Source: a bacterium
GTDB taxonomy: Bacteria; Zhuqueibacterota; Zhuqueibacteria; Zhuqueibacterales; Geothermadaptataceae
Direction of reading: 5' to 3'
Length of the DNA: 60,564 nt
Assembly: GCA_024275575.1 (NCBI GenBank)
Contig: JAJRYV010000130.1
Coordinates: 1-60,564, forward strand
The position numbers and the translations under genes were made by a program. Positions 8,406 through 17,800 of the stretch are shown here, piece by piece. Positions within the stretch are counted from its first letter, which is position 1; every line of letters starts with the position of its first letter. A model generated the notes under the pieces. That model did no database searches, was not told where the DNA came from, and saw only the letters and a program-made list of their open reading frames with translations.

Positions 8406-9167
8406 ATGAAACCATATGTTTTGCTCACCAATGATGACGGTATTTTCGCCCCCGGTCTTTTTGAACTGAGCCTGGCGATCAGGGATATTGCCGAGGTTGT
8501 CATCGTTGCGCCCGATAGCGAGCGCAGCGCTGCCGGGCATGCGATTACCATCGCAAACCCGTTGCGCGTCTCTGATTTTGAAAAAAACGGTGATTTTTTT
8601 GGCTACGCAGTCAACGGTACGCCGGCCGACTGTGTCAAAATCGCCTATTATGCCGTTCTCGACCGCAAGCCGGATGCCGTTATTTCCGGTATTAATCTGG
8701 GCTCAAATACCGGTATTAATGTCATCTATTCCGGCACGGTTTCCGCCGCGACCGAAGGAAATGTACTCGGCATCCCCTCATTTGCCGTCTCCCTGGCAAC
8801 CTACACCAATCCGAATTTTAAAGTAGCGGCCAATTTCGCCAAAAAATTATTGCCCGTGCTTTTGCAGAACAAACTGCCTGCCGGGACTTGCCTCAATGTC
8901 AATGTTCCCAACGTTAAAAATAAGAGTGAAATTCAGGGGGTAAAAATTACACGGCAGGGCAAATCGGAATATGAGGATTATTACGATAAACGCACTGATC
9001 CGCGCAATCATGTTTATTACTGGCTCACCGGCTCCAAAGTCGACGTCGAGCACGAGCCGGAAGTTGATGACGTAGCGATTTCCCAAAACTACATTTCCAT
9101 CACGCCTCTCCACTATGATTTAACCAATTATGATGCACTCAGCGCGATTCGCGCCTGGAAACTCTAA
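8406..9167 (+). CDS. surE: 5'/3'-nucleotidase SurE
   Basis: Metal-dependent nucleoside monophosphatase (253 aa). It opens with the metal-site motif [13 protein letters not shown], then [14 protein letters not shown], the NGTPADCVK segment and [10 protein letters not shown], all diagnostic of SurE. Length matches the family. It sits six bases after accD and 26 before guaA, so the three are likely co-transcribed. Its physiological role is housekeeping removal of nucleotide monophosphates and survival in stationary phase (family knowledge). Confidence 0.96.
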   Translation: MKPYVLLTNDDGIFAPGLFELSLAIRDIAEVVIVAPDSERSAAGHAITIANPLRVSDFEKNGDFFGYAVNGTPADCVKIAYYAVLDRKPDAVISGINLGSNTGINVIYSGTVSAATEGNVLGIPSFAVSLATYTNPNFKVAANFAKKLLPVLLQNKLPAGTCLNVNVPNVKNKSEIQGVKITRQGKSEYEDYYDKRTDPRNHVYYWLTGSKVDVEHEPEVDDVAISQNYISITPLHYDLTNYDALSAIRAWKL

Positions 9168-9193
9168 ACTCGACTTTTTTTGGGAAAAATTTA

Positions 9194-10744
9194 ATGCCGG
9201 ATTTGCAAAACGATTTGATTCTCATACTCGATTTTGGTTCACAATATACACAACTCATCACCCGCAAAGTGCGGGAGACCGGTGTTTACAGCGAGATTAA
9301 ACCCTGGTTCACTTCACTGGAAGAAATAAAAAAAATCAATCCGAAAGGCCTGATTTTATCCGGCGGCCCCGATAGTGTTTATGCCGTGGACGCCCCCCAT
9401 CCTGATCCCGGTATTTTTGAATTGCACATGCCGATTCTCGGGATTTGCTACGGACTGCAATTGATGGTGCAGCATTTTGACGGCAGCGTGCAGCCGGCCT
9501 CGCAGCGGGAATACGGGCGGGCTGTTCTGCAGGTTTTGGATGACAGCGACATATTCGCCGGTGTATCATCCGGCTCGCAAGTGTGGATGAGCCACGGTGA
9601 TTCCGTCTCGCAATTACCGGTCGGGTTTACCACATTCGCCTGCACCGGCAACGCGCCGCATGTGGCGATTGCGCACAGAGAGAAACATCTCTACGGTTTG
9701 CAATTTCATCCTGAAGTCGTACACACTGAACAGGGCAGCGAAGTTTTACGCAATTTCGCATTAAATATTTGCCATTGCAAAGGCGACTGGACGGCGGAAA
9801 ATTTTATCGAAAAGAGTGTTGCTGATATCCGGGAGAAAGCCGGCGATGAGCACGTGCTTTGTGCGCTTTCCGGCGGTGTCGATTCGGTGGTGGCGGCGGC
9901 TTTGGTTTTTAAAGCTATCGGGAAAAAATTGCATTGTGTTTTCGTCGATACCGGCCTGTTGCGGCGGAATGAGGCAGAGGAAGTCAGCTGCCGTTTCGGC
10001 AATTTTTTCGGGACGGGATTTACCGCAGTCGATGCTGCCGATCGCTTTGTTGGTAAATTGAACGGCATCGCCGATCCTGAAAAAAAGCGCAAAATAATCG
10101 GGGAAGAGTTCATTCGTGTTTTTGAGGAACAGGCCCGGAAATTGCCGCAGGTTCAATTTCTCGTGCAGGGCACGCTCTATCCCGATGTCATCGAAAGCGT
10201 TTCGCCGACCGGCGGCCCCTCGGTGACGATCAAATCGCACCACAATGTCGGCGGTTTGCCGGGGAAAATGCATCTTCGATTGATCGAGCCACTTCGTGAT
10301 CTGTTCAAAGATGAAGTACGGCAGGTCGGAAAAGCCCTCGGTTTGCCCGCTGAGATCATCGGGCGGCATCCTTTTCCCGGGCCGGGGCTGGCAGTACGCA
10401 TCCTCGGTGAAATCACCCCGGAACGTGTGGCAATTTTACAAAAGGCTGATGCTATTTACATCGAAGAACTACGACGTTCTGGCTGGTATGACAAAATCTG
10501 GCAGGCCTTTGCCATACTGCTGCCGGTGCACACCGTCGGTGTGATGGGCGACATGCGCACTTATGAAAACGCCGTAGCGATCCGTGCCGTCACCAGCACC
10601 GATGGCATGACGGCCGATTGGGGGAAATTGCCCTATGATTTGCTCGGCAGGATTTCCACTCGCATCATCAACGAGGTTAAAGGGATCAATCGCGTGGTTT
10701 ACGATATCAGTTCGAAACCCCCGGCAACGATCGAATGGGAATAG
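9194..10744 (+). CDS. guaA: GMP synthase (glutamine-hydrolysing)
   Basis: Converts XMP to GMP using glutamine and ATP (516 aa). The glutaminase domain occupies residues 1-200, with the nucleophile C85 in [11 protein letters not shown] and the His-Glu pair in [10 protein letters not shown]. The ATP-pyrophosphatase domain carries the P-loop LSGGVDSVV. The C-terminal dimerisation domain has [14 protein letters not shown] and ends KPPATIEWE, the canonical terminus. Complete and normal in length. A 72-base gap separates it from glmS. Confidence 0.98.
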   Translation: MPDLQNDLILILDFGSQYTQLITRKVRETGVYSEIKPWFTSLEEIKKINPKGLILSGGPDSVYAVDAPHPDPGIFELHMPILGICYGLQLMVQHFDGSVQPASQREYGRAVLQVLDDSDIFAGVSSGSQVWMSHGDSVSQLPVGFTTFACTGNAPHVAIAHREKHLYGLQFHPEVVHTEQGSEVLRNFALNICHCKGDWTAENFIEKSVADIREKAGDEHVLCALSGGVDSVVAAALVFKAIGKKLHCVFVDTGLLRRNEAEEVSCRFGNFFGTGFTAVDAADRFVGKLNGIADPEKKRKIIGEEFIRVFEEQARKLPQVQFLVQGTLYPDVIESVSPTGGPSVTIKSHHNVGGLPGKMHLRLIEPLRDLFKDEVRQVGKALGLPAEIIGRHPFPGPGLAVRILGEITPERVAILQKADAIYIEELRRSGWYDKIWQAFAILLPVHTVGVMGDMRTYENAVAIRAVTSTDGMTADWGKLPYDLLGRISTRIINEVKGINRVVYDISSKPPATIEWE

Positions 10745-10816
10745 GAGATAGTTGTTGTACGGGCGCTATCCGTAATTTTTAAACAAAATTATTGATTAAA
10801 TAAGGAAGCAACACCA

Positions 10817-12658
10817 ATGTGTGGAATTATCGGATATATCGGCGAGAAAAAAGTCATCCCGGTCATCATCAACGGATTGCGGCGCATGGAGTACCGCGGC
10901 TATGATTCATCGGGCATTGCAGCCGTGGCCGCAGATGGCATCAGATTGTCCAAAAAACCGGGTAAACTGGTGGAGCTGGAAAACGTGGTCAATGGCGCCA
11001 ACGATAGTAGCATCGAAGGCAGCGTGGGAATCGGCCATACACGCTGGGCGACCCACGGCGAGCCCAATGAAATCAACGCCCATCCACATGTCAGTTTCAA
11101 AAAGAAAATAGCGATTATTCATAACGGCATCATTGAAAACTATATTGCAATCCGTGAAGAGCTGAGCAAAAAGGGTTATGTCTTTTACACGGAAACAGAT
11201 ACGGAGGCGCTGGCTAATCTCATCGAGGAGCATTACGGAGATGAGACGGCGCTGGAGGAAGCGGTGCGCCTGGCTTTGCTCAGCGTAAACGGTACTTACG
11301 GTATCGCAGTGATTTCCGCCCGTGAACCGGAAAAAATCGTCACCGCACGTCAGGGAAGCCCCATCGTTCTCGGTTATGGCGACGGCTAAAATATCGTTGC
11401 TTCCGACGCCGCTGCTATTCTCGACCACACCAAACACGTCGCTTATCTCGATGACGGCGAATTGGCGATTCTGACGCGGGAGAGTGTCGTCATCAAAACG
11501 ATCAACAACGAAGCAGTGAATAAGGAAGTTGAAGAGATTTCTTACGATCTCGAACGTATTTCCAAAGGTGGCTATGATCATTACATGCTCAAGGAAATCA
11601 TGCAGCAGCCGCAAACGATCACTGACGCCATGCGTGGGCGGCTTCTCGCTGAGGAAGGCGATGCGCGGCTGGGCGGTCTGGCTGCGGAGTTGCAATCGCT
11701 GGCGTATGCCCGCCGGATTCTCATTACGGCCTGCGGTACCTCGTGGCATGCAGCGCTCATCGGCGAATATCTGTTTGAAGAATTTGTGCGTATTCCGGTT
11801 GAAGTGGAATATGCCTCCGAATTTCGCTACCGCGATCCGGTACTTTCAAATGATTGCTCGGTTTTTGTCATCAGCCAGTCGGGAGAAACCGCTGATACAC
11901 TCGCTGCGTTGCGCGAGGCCAAACGCAAAGGCGTCAAAGGTTTCGGCATATGCAACGTCGTCGGTTCGACTATTGCCCGGGAAACCGATGCCGGCGTTTA
12001 TCTGCATGCCGGGCCGGAGATCGGCGTCGCTTCCACCAAAGCCTTTACTTCGCAGGTGACCGTACTGACGCTGATCACCCTGTTGCTGGCGCGCATGCGC
12101 AGCATGTCGGCCTCAAAAGGCAAAGAAATCGTCGATGAATTGCAAGCCCTGCCGGAAAAGATGCGCACGATTTTCGCCAGCATTGCTGAAATTGAAAAAA
12201 TTGCCGGCAAATATTATGAAGCGAGCAATTTTCTCTATCTTGGCCGCGGCTATAATTTCCCTGTCGCCCTCGAAGGCGCTTTGAAATTGAAAGAAATTTC
12301 CTATATTCACGCCGAGGGATACCCGGCCGCGGAAATGAAACATGGCCCCATCGCACTCATCGATGAAAATATGCCGGTGGTTTTTATCGCCACCAAGGAT
12401 TCGTCTTACGATAAAATAATCAGCAATATCGAAGAGGTGAGAGCGCGCAAAGGCCGGGTCATCGCCATCGCCACCGAAGGTGATAACGAGATCAAAAACC
12501 GTGCGGATCATGTGATTTACGTGCCGCCGACGCTGGAATTTTTGGCGCCAATTTTAACGATTATTCCGCTGCAATTATTGGCTTATTATATCGCTATTTT
12601 GCGCGGCTGCGATGTCGATCAACCGCGCAATCTTGCCAAGAGCGTGACGGTAGAATAG
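10817..12658 (+). pseudogene. glmS: glutamine-fructose-6-phosphate aminotransferase, interrupted by in-frame TAA
   Basis: Both halves of GlmS are present in one frame. The glutaminase begins MCGIIGYIG with catalytic Cys2, and the two SIS domains carry ACGTSWHAAL, SQSGETADTL and EISYIHAEGYPAAEMKHGP. A TAA at 11387-11389 (codon 191) replaces the Glu expected in the conserved G-[DE]-G-E-N-[IFV]-[VI]-A-S-D stretch: the frame reads GYGDG, stop, NIVASDAAA. A single GAA to TAA change explains it, and the full frame of 613 positions matches normal GlmS length. TAA is an ordinary stop for neighbouring genes, so code reassignment is unlikely. GlmS makes glucosamine-6-phosphate for the cell wall and is usually essential, so a consensus error, a second gene copy or readthrough must be considered. 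Confidence 0.92.
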
Positions 12659-12712
12659 AAGCTATTCTGTTTAAAAATGTTTAAAATCAATAACTTAATT
12701 GGTGTACACGCG

Positions 12713-14623
12713 ATGAAAAAAAGAGTGATTACCGGCATCATTCTGCTCGTTTTTACAATACAGTTTACTCCGGCAACACTGTTGTCACAGGATGATCGAC
12801 CCGTTCTCAGCATTCGGCCTGAAGTCGACGCCGTGTTTAACCAGGGCGTCATTCTCTACAACAACGGTAATTTTCGTGGTGCAAAAAAGCAATTTGAAAG
12901 TATTCTCGGCAAAGACCGTTGGCACCAACGCTTGACTTCCACGCTGATTATGTATGCAAAAACGCTAGTGCATCTCGGTTACCCTGACCTCGCCGAAGAA
13001 AGTATCCGGCAATTGCTGCGCTATTTCCCCCAAAGTCGATATGTTGAGAATGCCCGCTATCAAATGGGATTGGTGCATTTTCTGCGCAAGGATTATTATG
13101 CTGCTGCCAAACAATTTCTTCGCGCGATGGATTTCGCTGCCTCTACTGCTTTGCAGCGCCAGGGGCAACAAAATGCCCGCATCATTATCAACGATTATTT
13201 GAACTTGAAAGAGATTAAAAAACTGCGGGGGGAAACCGCCGGCTCACAGGCCCTGGCGTTGGTGATCTCTGCCGAGGCGTTGCAGTATTTTCAACAGGGC
13301 AAGAAGGAAGCAGGCCGGGCGCTAGTGCAGAATTTTATCGCACAAAACCCTGAGGCTTCGCGCTCCAAAGACATTCAAGATATTCTCAGCGGGCAGATCA
13401 AACGGCGTACCGGGGTTCAGAAAATCGGTGTCATCCTGCCGCTTTCCGGGCAATTTGCCGAACAGGGGAAAGGTCTATTGCGTGGGCTGAAATATGCACA
13501 GATAAAACACGAAGCACGTTATCCCGCCGCGCCGCTGGTAGAGATTATCATCCGTGATTCGGAAAGCAATATCATCAAAGCGATTCGCCAGATTCAGGAA
13601 CTGGAATCCGACCCGGATATTCTCTGTATCGTGGGGGAAATGGAGAATTTCATCACCGCCGGCATGGCCGGTATTGCAGAATCCAAAGGATTGCCCATGA
13701 TCGCCCCGGTGGCAACCGATAACGGCATCGCGGATATCGGTTCTTATATTTTTCAGGCCAATCCCAGCCTGGGAACGCAGGCGCGGGCGCTGGCGCGTTA
13801 TGCCATCGACAGTCTTGGGCACCGCACCTTCGTCACCGTTGCACCGCAGGATGATTACGGCCACCAGATGGTAGACGCGTTTAGCGAAGAGGTCGACCGG
13901 CTTGGCGCGGAGATCATCACGCAGCGTTGGTATTACGGTATTCCCGAAAAGCTCCGCGGTCAGTTCAAGGAAATTCGGGAAATCGCTTTTCGCAGGGTGT
14001 TGGAAGATAGCTTGCGCCGGGTTCTGCCGGGTTATTCCACATTGGATAAAGACAGCCTGTGGCAGGAATACAATAATTTTGTCATGCTGGAAAACAAGAT
14101 CAAAGATAATATTGTTGATGCCAGTGGTTTTTTCCGGGTTGAGAATATCAATGCAGCTTTTTTCCCGGTTTATGATGAAGATATCGAATATGTCGCACGC
14201 CAGTTTAAGTATTTCAATATCAACGCACAGATTCTCGGCAGTGAAAACTGGTATTCGGCCAAATCGAGTAAAAACAAAAAACTGGCAGATTATGTGAACA
14301 ATACTATTTTTGCCAGCTCGTATTTTTATGACACGGAAAAACTCGCCTACCGTTTGTTCAGAAATGAGTTTCGCAAAACGATGGGGGCGACGCCGGAAAA
14401 GATGGAATTGTTCGGCTATGATACCGGCCTGATCATTTTTAACGTTATGGCGAAAGGTGTAAAATCACGACAAGCGATGCGCAACGAAATCGCCGCAATT
14501 CACAATTTGCAGGGCCGTAAGGGGCTGATCAGCCTTGATGGTATGACCCGCGTTAACAGCAAGGTGAATATTTTACAGTTTCAAGGTAAAAAGATCATCC
14601 GGCTGGCGAACGATACGGAATAA
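12713..14623 (+). CDS. TPR plus periplasmic-binding-protein domain, secreted
   Basis: A 636-residue exported protein. A signal peptide (MKKRVITGIILLVF...) is followed by TPR-like helical repeats (about residues 40-210: FNQGVILYNNGNFRGAKKQFESI and similar) and a type I periplasmic-binding fold resembling branched-chain amino acid receptors (from about 240: KIGVILPLSGQFAEQGKGLL; DILCIVGEMENF; GLPMIAPVATDNGIAD). The TPR-plus-binding-fold arrangement recalls LpoA-type activators of penicillin-binding proteins, but also generic substrate-binding lipoproteins, so the role is uncertain. I prefer the ATG at 12713 to the in-frame ATG at 12677 because it begins a clean signal peptide. It follows glmS closely, an envelope-precursor gene. 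Confidence 0.8.
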   Translation: MKKRVITGIILLVFTIQFTPATLLSQDDRPVLSIRPEVDAVFNQGVILYNNGNFRGAKKQFESILGKDRWHQRLTSTLIMYAKTLVHLGYPDLAEESIRQLLRYFPQSRYVENARYQMGLVHFLRKDYYAAAKQFLRAMDFAASTALQRQGQQNARIIINDYLNLKEIKKLRGETAGSQALALVISAEALQYFQQGKKEAGRALVQNFIAQNPEASRSKDIQDILSGQIKRRTGVQKIGVILPLSGQFAEQGKGLLRGLKYAQIKHEARYPAAPLVEIIIRDSESNIIKAIRQIQELESDPDILCIVGEMENFITAGMAGIAESKGLPMIAPVATDNGIADIGSYIFQANPSLGTQARALARYAIDSLGHRTFVTVAPQDDYGHQMVDAFSEEVDRLGAEIITQRWYYGIPEKLRGQFKEIREIAFRRVLEDSLRRVLPGYSTLDKDSLWQEYNNFVMLENKIKDNIVDASGFFRVENINAAFFPVYDEDIEYVARQFKYFNINAQILGSENWYSAKSSKNKKLADYVNNTIFASSYFYDTEKLAYRLFRNEFRKTMGATPEKMELFGYDTGLIIFNVMAKGVKSRQAMRNEIAAIHNLQGRKGLISLDGMTRVNSKVNILQFQGKKIIRLANDTE

Positions 14624-14839
14624 AACCGTATGTTGTAAAGCTCAAGCGGACGCTGAGCATGCCGAAGCGGGAGCGGCGCCACTGCGGAAGACTGTTCAGC
14701 TCCAATATGCTCATCGGAAATTTAAGCCCATGTGCTGCCCCATCAAGGAATCCGCCGGCGGGATTCTACGGTTGACGAGCAGGAAGAAGACCCCGCTTGG
14801 CGGATGTGGCTGAACTATTACGCCAAATCGAATTCGAAA
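14624..14839. other. spacer/leader between binding-protein gene and larE
   Basis: Starts with repeat debris (GACGCTGAGCATGCCGAAGCGGGAGC, related to the CTGAGC-TGCCGAA family) at about 14650-14675. The frame of larE is open upstream to 14732, but that extension has no family similarity and runs through the terminator hairpin, so it is treated as leader. Confidence 0.5.
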
Positions 14840-14870
14840 ATGCTCGCCGCTCCGGTGAGCATTGTTTTTT
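14840..14870 (+). terminator. intrinsic terminator just upstream of larE
   Basis: ATGCTCGCC (14840-14848) pairs with GGTGAGCAT (14854-14862) around the loop GCTCC, with one G-U pair, and is followed by TGTTTTTTT. It is a textbook Rho-independent terminator on the plus strand. It lies only about 27 bases before the larE start, so it either ends the upstream transcript or acts as an attenuator in a larE leader. Confidence 0.8.
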
Positions 14871-14896
14871 TCAACACATACAGACAGGTTTTCAGA

Positions 14897-15730
14897 ATGG
14901 AAAGCATTCAGGAAAAATTGAAAATTCTCAGGGCTCAAATAAAAAAATGTGACAGTGCAGTGATCGGATTCTCGGGGGGAGTCGACAGCACCTTGCTGAC
15001 GCAGATTGCATTTGAAGAGCTTGGCGACAGGGTCCTCGCAGTCATCGGATCATCTGCGACATTGCCGCAAAAAGAGCAGGCCGAAGCTGTTGCATTGGCA
15101 CAGAAGATCGGTGTGAATTACCGCGTTATCCCCACGGCGGAAACCGACGATCTCAAATTTAAATCCAATCCGGTCGACCGCTGCTATTATTGTAAAACCG
15201 AGCTATTCTGCAAACTGCAGGAGATTGCACACAACGGATCTTATGCCTGTGTTTTCGACGGCACCAACCACGATGATCTCAGCGACTTCCGTCCGGGGTT
15301 GCGCGCTAATGCAGAACAGCACGTCGTTTCACCGTTGAAAAATGCCGGTTTCTCCAAAGATGATATTCGTGCTGTAGCAAAATTCATCGGTCTGCCCAAT
15401 TGGGATAAACCGGCGACGCCCTGCTTGTCATCGCGTTTTCCTTATGGCCGGCCCATTGAAAAAAAGTCGTTATTACAGGTCGAACAGGCAGAGGCATTTC
15501 TGCATGAACTGGGTTTTCACGAATGTCGGGTGCGGCATTTTGATAAAACAGCAAAAATTGAAGTGCCATCGCACAAGCTCCCTGGCCTGGTTACTCCGCA
15601 AAATCAACAGCGCATCATCGAAAAGCTGCAAGCGCTCGGTTATGTTTATGTCACCGTGGATCTTGCCGGTTTTACATCAGGCAGTATGAACAAGGTTTTG
15701 CCGCGTCGCAACGGCCAGACCGGGAGTTGA
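14897..15730 (+). CDS. larE: ATP-dependent sacrificial sulfur transferase LarE
   Basis: PP-loop enzyme (277 aa) of nickel-pincer nucleotide cofactor synthesis, which adds sulfur to the pyridinium precursor. It has the PP-loop SGGVDST at about residue 26, the family motif DRCYYCKTELF, and PATPCLSSRFPYG, whose Cys corresponds to the sulfur-donating Cys of LarE from Lactobacillus. The start MESIQEKL at 14897 gives the usual length; the frame is open further upstream but that part contains a terminator. larB, larC and larA are not in the window, so the cofactor user is unknown. A bidirectional terminator follows. Confidence 0.94.
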   Translation: MESIQEKLKILRAQIKKCDSAVIGFSGGVDSTLLTQIAFEELGDRVLAVIGSSATLPQKEQAEAVALAQKIGVNYRVIPTAETDDLKFKSNPVDRCYYCKTELFCKLQEIAHNGSYACVFDGTNHDDLSDFRPGLRANAEQHVVSPLKNAGFSKDDIRAVAKFIGLPNWDKPATPCLSSRFPYGRPIEKKSLLQVEQAEAFLHELGFHECRVRHFDKTAKIEVPSHKLPGLVTPQNQQRIIEKLQALGYVYVTVDLAGFTSGSMNKVLPRRNGQTGS

Positions 15731-15784
15731 TTCGTCTTGTTGGGAAAAATATGCAGAGAGGATTTAAAAAAAGGAACACTGGAT

Positions 15785-15814
15785 AAAAAAAGCGCTTGAA
15801 GAAGCGCTTTTTTT
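15785..15814. terminator. bidirectional intrinsic terminator
   Basis: A7-GCGCTT, loop GAAG, AAGCGC-T7: a perfect stem flanked by A and T runs, so it can end transcription from both sides. It sits between convergent larE and the small barrel gene. Confidence 0.92.
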
Positions 15815-15829
15815 ATGAGAAAAAATCGA

Positions 15830-16360
15830 TTATTTGCCCAGCAGGTAAGAAATACCGGCAAGAATGTTAAACTGCTCTATATCACCGAGGTGATAGGAGA
15901 CTTCGCCGGTAAACGACATTTTATCATTGAGGGGATAATTGGCGCCGCCACCGATTTTAATACCCAGCTCAGTCGATGACGATTCTGTGGTGCCAAATCC
16001 GGCAATATTGTAGTCAAGTTCAGATTTCACCATATGCAGAGCAAGGCCGGCGGAGGCAAAGGGTTGAATGGCACTCTCGCCCATATCGAAAAAATAGCGG
16101 CCGGTTACACCAAAAGCCAGATCACGCAGAGAGACAGGATCGACGGTTTTTTTCCAGTACAAAATACTGCCTTCAAGGGTGAATTTATTAAAAGTCCCCA
16201 AATCTGCAAAACCCTCGAACCCGATGGTGCTTTCGATGGTGCCTTCAGGATCGACGAGCCCCAATCGTAAGCCTGCGCCCTTTAGACCGATGTCAGTCTG
16301 TGCGAATGCGCTGCCGACCAGCAGAAACAGAGCCATTAAAACAAGAACGAATTTTTTCAT
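15830..16360 (-). CDS. small outer-membrane beta-barrel protein
   Basis: A 176-residue protein with a clear signal peptide (MKKFVLVLMALFLLVGSAFA, cleaved before QTDIG). The rest alternates polar and hydrophobic residues in about eight strands (GLRLGLV, FTLEGSILYW, DLAFGVTGRYF, IQPFASAGLALHM, IKIGGGANY, SFTGEVSYHL) and ends GISYLLGK, with an OmpX/OmpW-like porin-fold layout. The start at 16360 was preferred to the in-frame ATG five codons upstream because it gives the classic signal peptide and has GGAGG nearby (complement near 16369-16373). Specific function unknown. Confidence 0.8.
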   Translation of the reverse strand: MKKFVLVLMALFLLVGSAFAQTDIGLKGAGLRLGLVDPEGTIESTIGFEGFADLGTFNKFTLEGSILYWKKTVDPVSLRDLAFGVTGRYFFDMGESAIQPFASAGLALHMVKSELDYNIAGFGTTESSSTELGIKIGGGANYPLNDKMSFTGEVSYHLGDIEQFNILAGISYLLGK

Positions 16361-16605
16361 GTGAATTTCCTCCAATAATGCAATTACTTTGGGTGAGTTT
16401 GGTAAACATAACGTTACTTAGAATATTAAATTTATACAAGTTAAATTTGTAGTTGCTGATTGCGATGGTTGCTTTTGTATAAGTTATGCTAATTGATCGC
16501 CTGCTTGAGTATCGGTAAATTTTTGCATCTGTTATGAAAATAAATAATAAAAACAATAATCTCAGATTCTATTTAGGAATAAAACATCTTATTATTCCAT
16601 ACTTT
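16361..16605. other. AT-rich intergenic stretch
   Basis: Promoter side of the minus-strand barrel gene. AT-rich, with ATAACGTTAC near 16407-16417, a weak partial match to the LacI-type operator half-site at 36763. No gene or strong promoter identified. Confidence 0.4.
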
Positions 16606-16750
16606 TTACCGAATGCCGATGGCGTCGCGGAGCTGTAAGGTTTCTGATAATTTTGGCTTCAGCTTCAATTGAAAATACATAGACACCATTACCTGGTATA
16701 TGCATTTTGTAATGCAGTGAATTTCCAGTCTTCAGCTCTGAGACTGCATA
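16606..16750 (-). pseudogene. remnant of a pirin-family C-terminal domain
   Basis: Minus strand, one frame reads LKTGNSLHYKMHIPGNGVYV then FSIEAEAK, which matches the end of pirin-like cupins (LKxGxxxxYKxxxxGNGVYVFVIEGE). After a frame change it continues LRDAIGIR, the equivalent of the pirin KRDAIGI motif, and then hits a stop; the last stretch of the domain is missing. The 5' part of a gene is absent. The region between the barrel gene and the CDGSH gene is otherwise AT-rich with no gene. Confidence 0.6.
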
Positions 16751-16878
16751 TTAAAACTGTGCGCTCGCCGCAGCTTTGCGTGAGATGTTTTTTAAAGATT
16801 TATCTTTTTGATGATTATAATCTCTTATCGATGCAGCAGTTCAACAGTTGAAAAAATCTGCTGCCAGGCATATAGCGC

Positions 16879-17067
16879 TCACCCCTGAAAATCAATTCTG
16901 GCGTGGGCGCCGTCACATAAGGGTTGGTTTTCCGACGCACCGCAGCGGCAAAGGGCGGCTTTTTCACCTTGCAGAATGATTTTGCCGTCGGCATCTTTGA
17001 TGATGAGACTGCCCTTGCAAATTGCCGGGCCGTTTTTTAAAATATTGATTTCAAATGTTGTGCTCAT
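16879..17067 (-). CDS. CDGSH iron-sulfur domain protein (probably 3' half of a fused gene)
   Basis: Sixty-two residues from MSTTFEINILKNG with the complete CDGSH motif: C40, C42, C51 and H55 in CRCGASENQPLCDGAH, the three-Cys one-His ligand set of a redox-active 2Fe-2S cluster. Its start overlaps the stop of the upstream Fer4_19 frame by four bases (ATGA). However, its own frame is open upstream for 21 codons and reads MPSGALSYE, which is exactly the normal continuation (CPSGALSYE) of the upstream Fer4_19 domain. The two are therefore probably one fused protein of about 149 aa split by a one-base deletion. Internal initiation could still make this half. Confidence 0.88.
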   Translation of the reverse strand: MSTTFEINILKNGPAICKGSLIIKDADGKIILQGEKAALCRCGASENQPLCDGAHARIDFQG

Positions 17068-17327
17068 TTCATTTTCCTTTTTTGGGTGGTTTGCGGTCGC
17101 CGTCTCATAAGAAAGTGCGCCGGAGGGCATTGGTTTATCGTCTCAATCAGGGAATTTCGGTCAGATTGCTGCAGATCGATCCACGCTCGTTTTTGCGGAT
17201 TAAAAACGAGCGGCAGTCCTTTAACGCAATTTGCCGAATGGACACAAAGCGTCGGGTGCCAGATCACAGTCAGATTATCTTTCACGTATTTTTTGCTTTT
17301 TGCAGCAGACACACGATTAACTCCCAA
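17064..17327 (-). CDS. Fer4_19 (divergent 4Fe-4S mono-cluster, YjdI-like) domain, frameshifted at its end
   Basis: Eighty-seven residues with the Fer4_19 pattern: LTVIWHPTLCVHSANCVKGL, VFNPQKRAWI and INQCPP, giving Cys 28, 34 and 67. Family members end in CPSGALxY; here the frame reads CPPAHFL and a basic tail until a TGA, while the +1 frame restores PSGALSYE and runs into the CDGSH domain. The sequence TGCCCTCCGG is one C short of TGC-CCN-TCC-GG, so a single-base deletion at about 17125-17128 accounts for everything. Fused Fer4_19-CDGSH proteins are a known architecture. Function of the family is not established. Confidence 0.82.
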   Translation of the reverse strand: MGVNRVSAAKSKKYVKDNLTVIWHPTLCVHSANCVKGLPLVFNPQKRAWIDLQQSDRNSLIETINQCPPAHFLMRRRPQTTQKRKMK

Positions 17328-17705
17328 ATTGTGATTTATTCATCTGTGCAGTAATGTATCTTGTTAGCCTAACGAGATTTTTTACCGGTTCATTCCCGAA
17401 AATGTTTAACATTTATTGTTCTCATCGGGACGCTCTGTCGTAGAAGATGATGGGGCAAAAGTTATGGGCATGGGCGTTGCTTTTTTTAATCTGCCTTTTT
17501 TATAAAGTTTTCCGCACTATCACTTTATCGACCCTAATTTAAAATGTTGGCTCTCATCTTAAAAAAATAGGTTGGTCCCGGATGACCTCTCATTCTTCTT
17601 CCCGGAAATGACTTCCGTTTACATCAACGCTTTTTATTCTGCATTATTCATGAATTTATAATATTTAAATCTGCATTCGTTTGATAAACAATTTGTTAAC
17701 GCCGG
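17328..17705. other. intergenic stretch without recognised gene
   Basis: AT-rich spacer upstream of the Fer4_19 gene. I see no protein-like frame or strong promoter pair in it. Confidence 0.4.
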
Positions 17706-17800
17706 AATGCTGCCCCTTTATGGGCTGCAACGTGCATTGCATAAAAGCAATGCACGCCGAAGGCAAACAACAAAGTTTATGAAAAGAACAGGTTAGAAAG
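17706..17800. repeat. dispersed repeat, copy 1
   Basis: Contains a perfect hairpin GTGCATTGC-ATAAAA-GCAATGCAC (about 17731-17754) and the block GGCAAACAACAAAGTTTATGAA, then AGAACAGGTTAGAAAGG. An inverted second copy is at about 59003-59090. Only these two copies were seen in the window. Confidence 0.7.

Noticed and set aside
10817-11389. Stop-codon reassignment (TAA read as Glu) to explain glmS
   Set aside because: TAA ends several intact genes in the window (for example accD and surE), so a genome-wide reassignment is not supported.
10817-12658. Naturally split glmS encoded as two subunits
   Set aside because: The stop falls inside the glutaminase domain about 50 residues before the domain boundary, and the sequence between the stop and the next possible start is conserved coding sequence in the same frame.
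14640-14700. Cobalamin riboswitch in the larE leader (GCCACTG-like string and GGAAGACTG)
   Set aside because: Only isolated fragments of the B12 box pattern are present; the conserved core and spacing are absent, and the sequence overlaps repeat debris.
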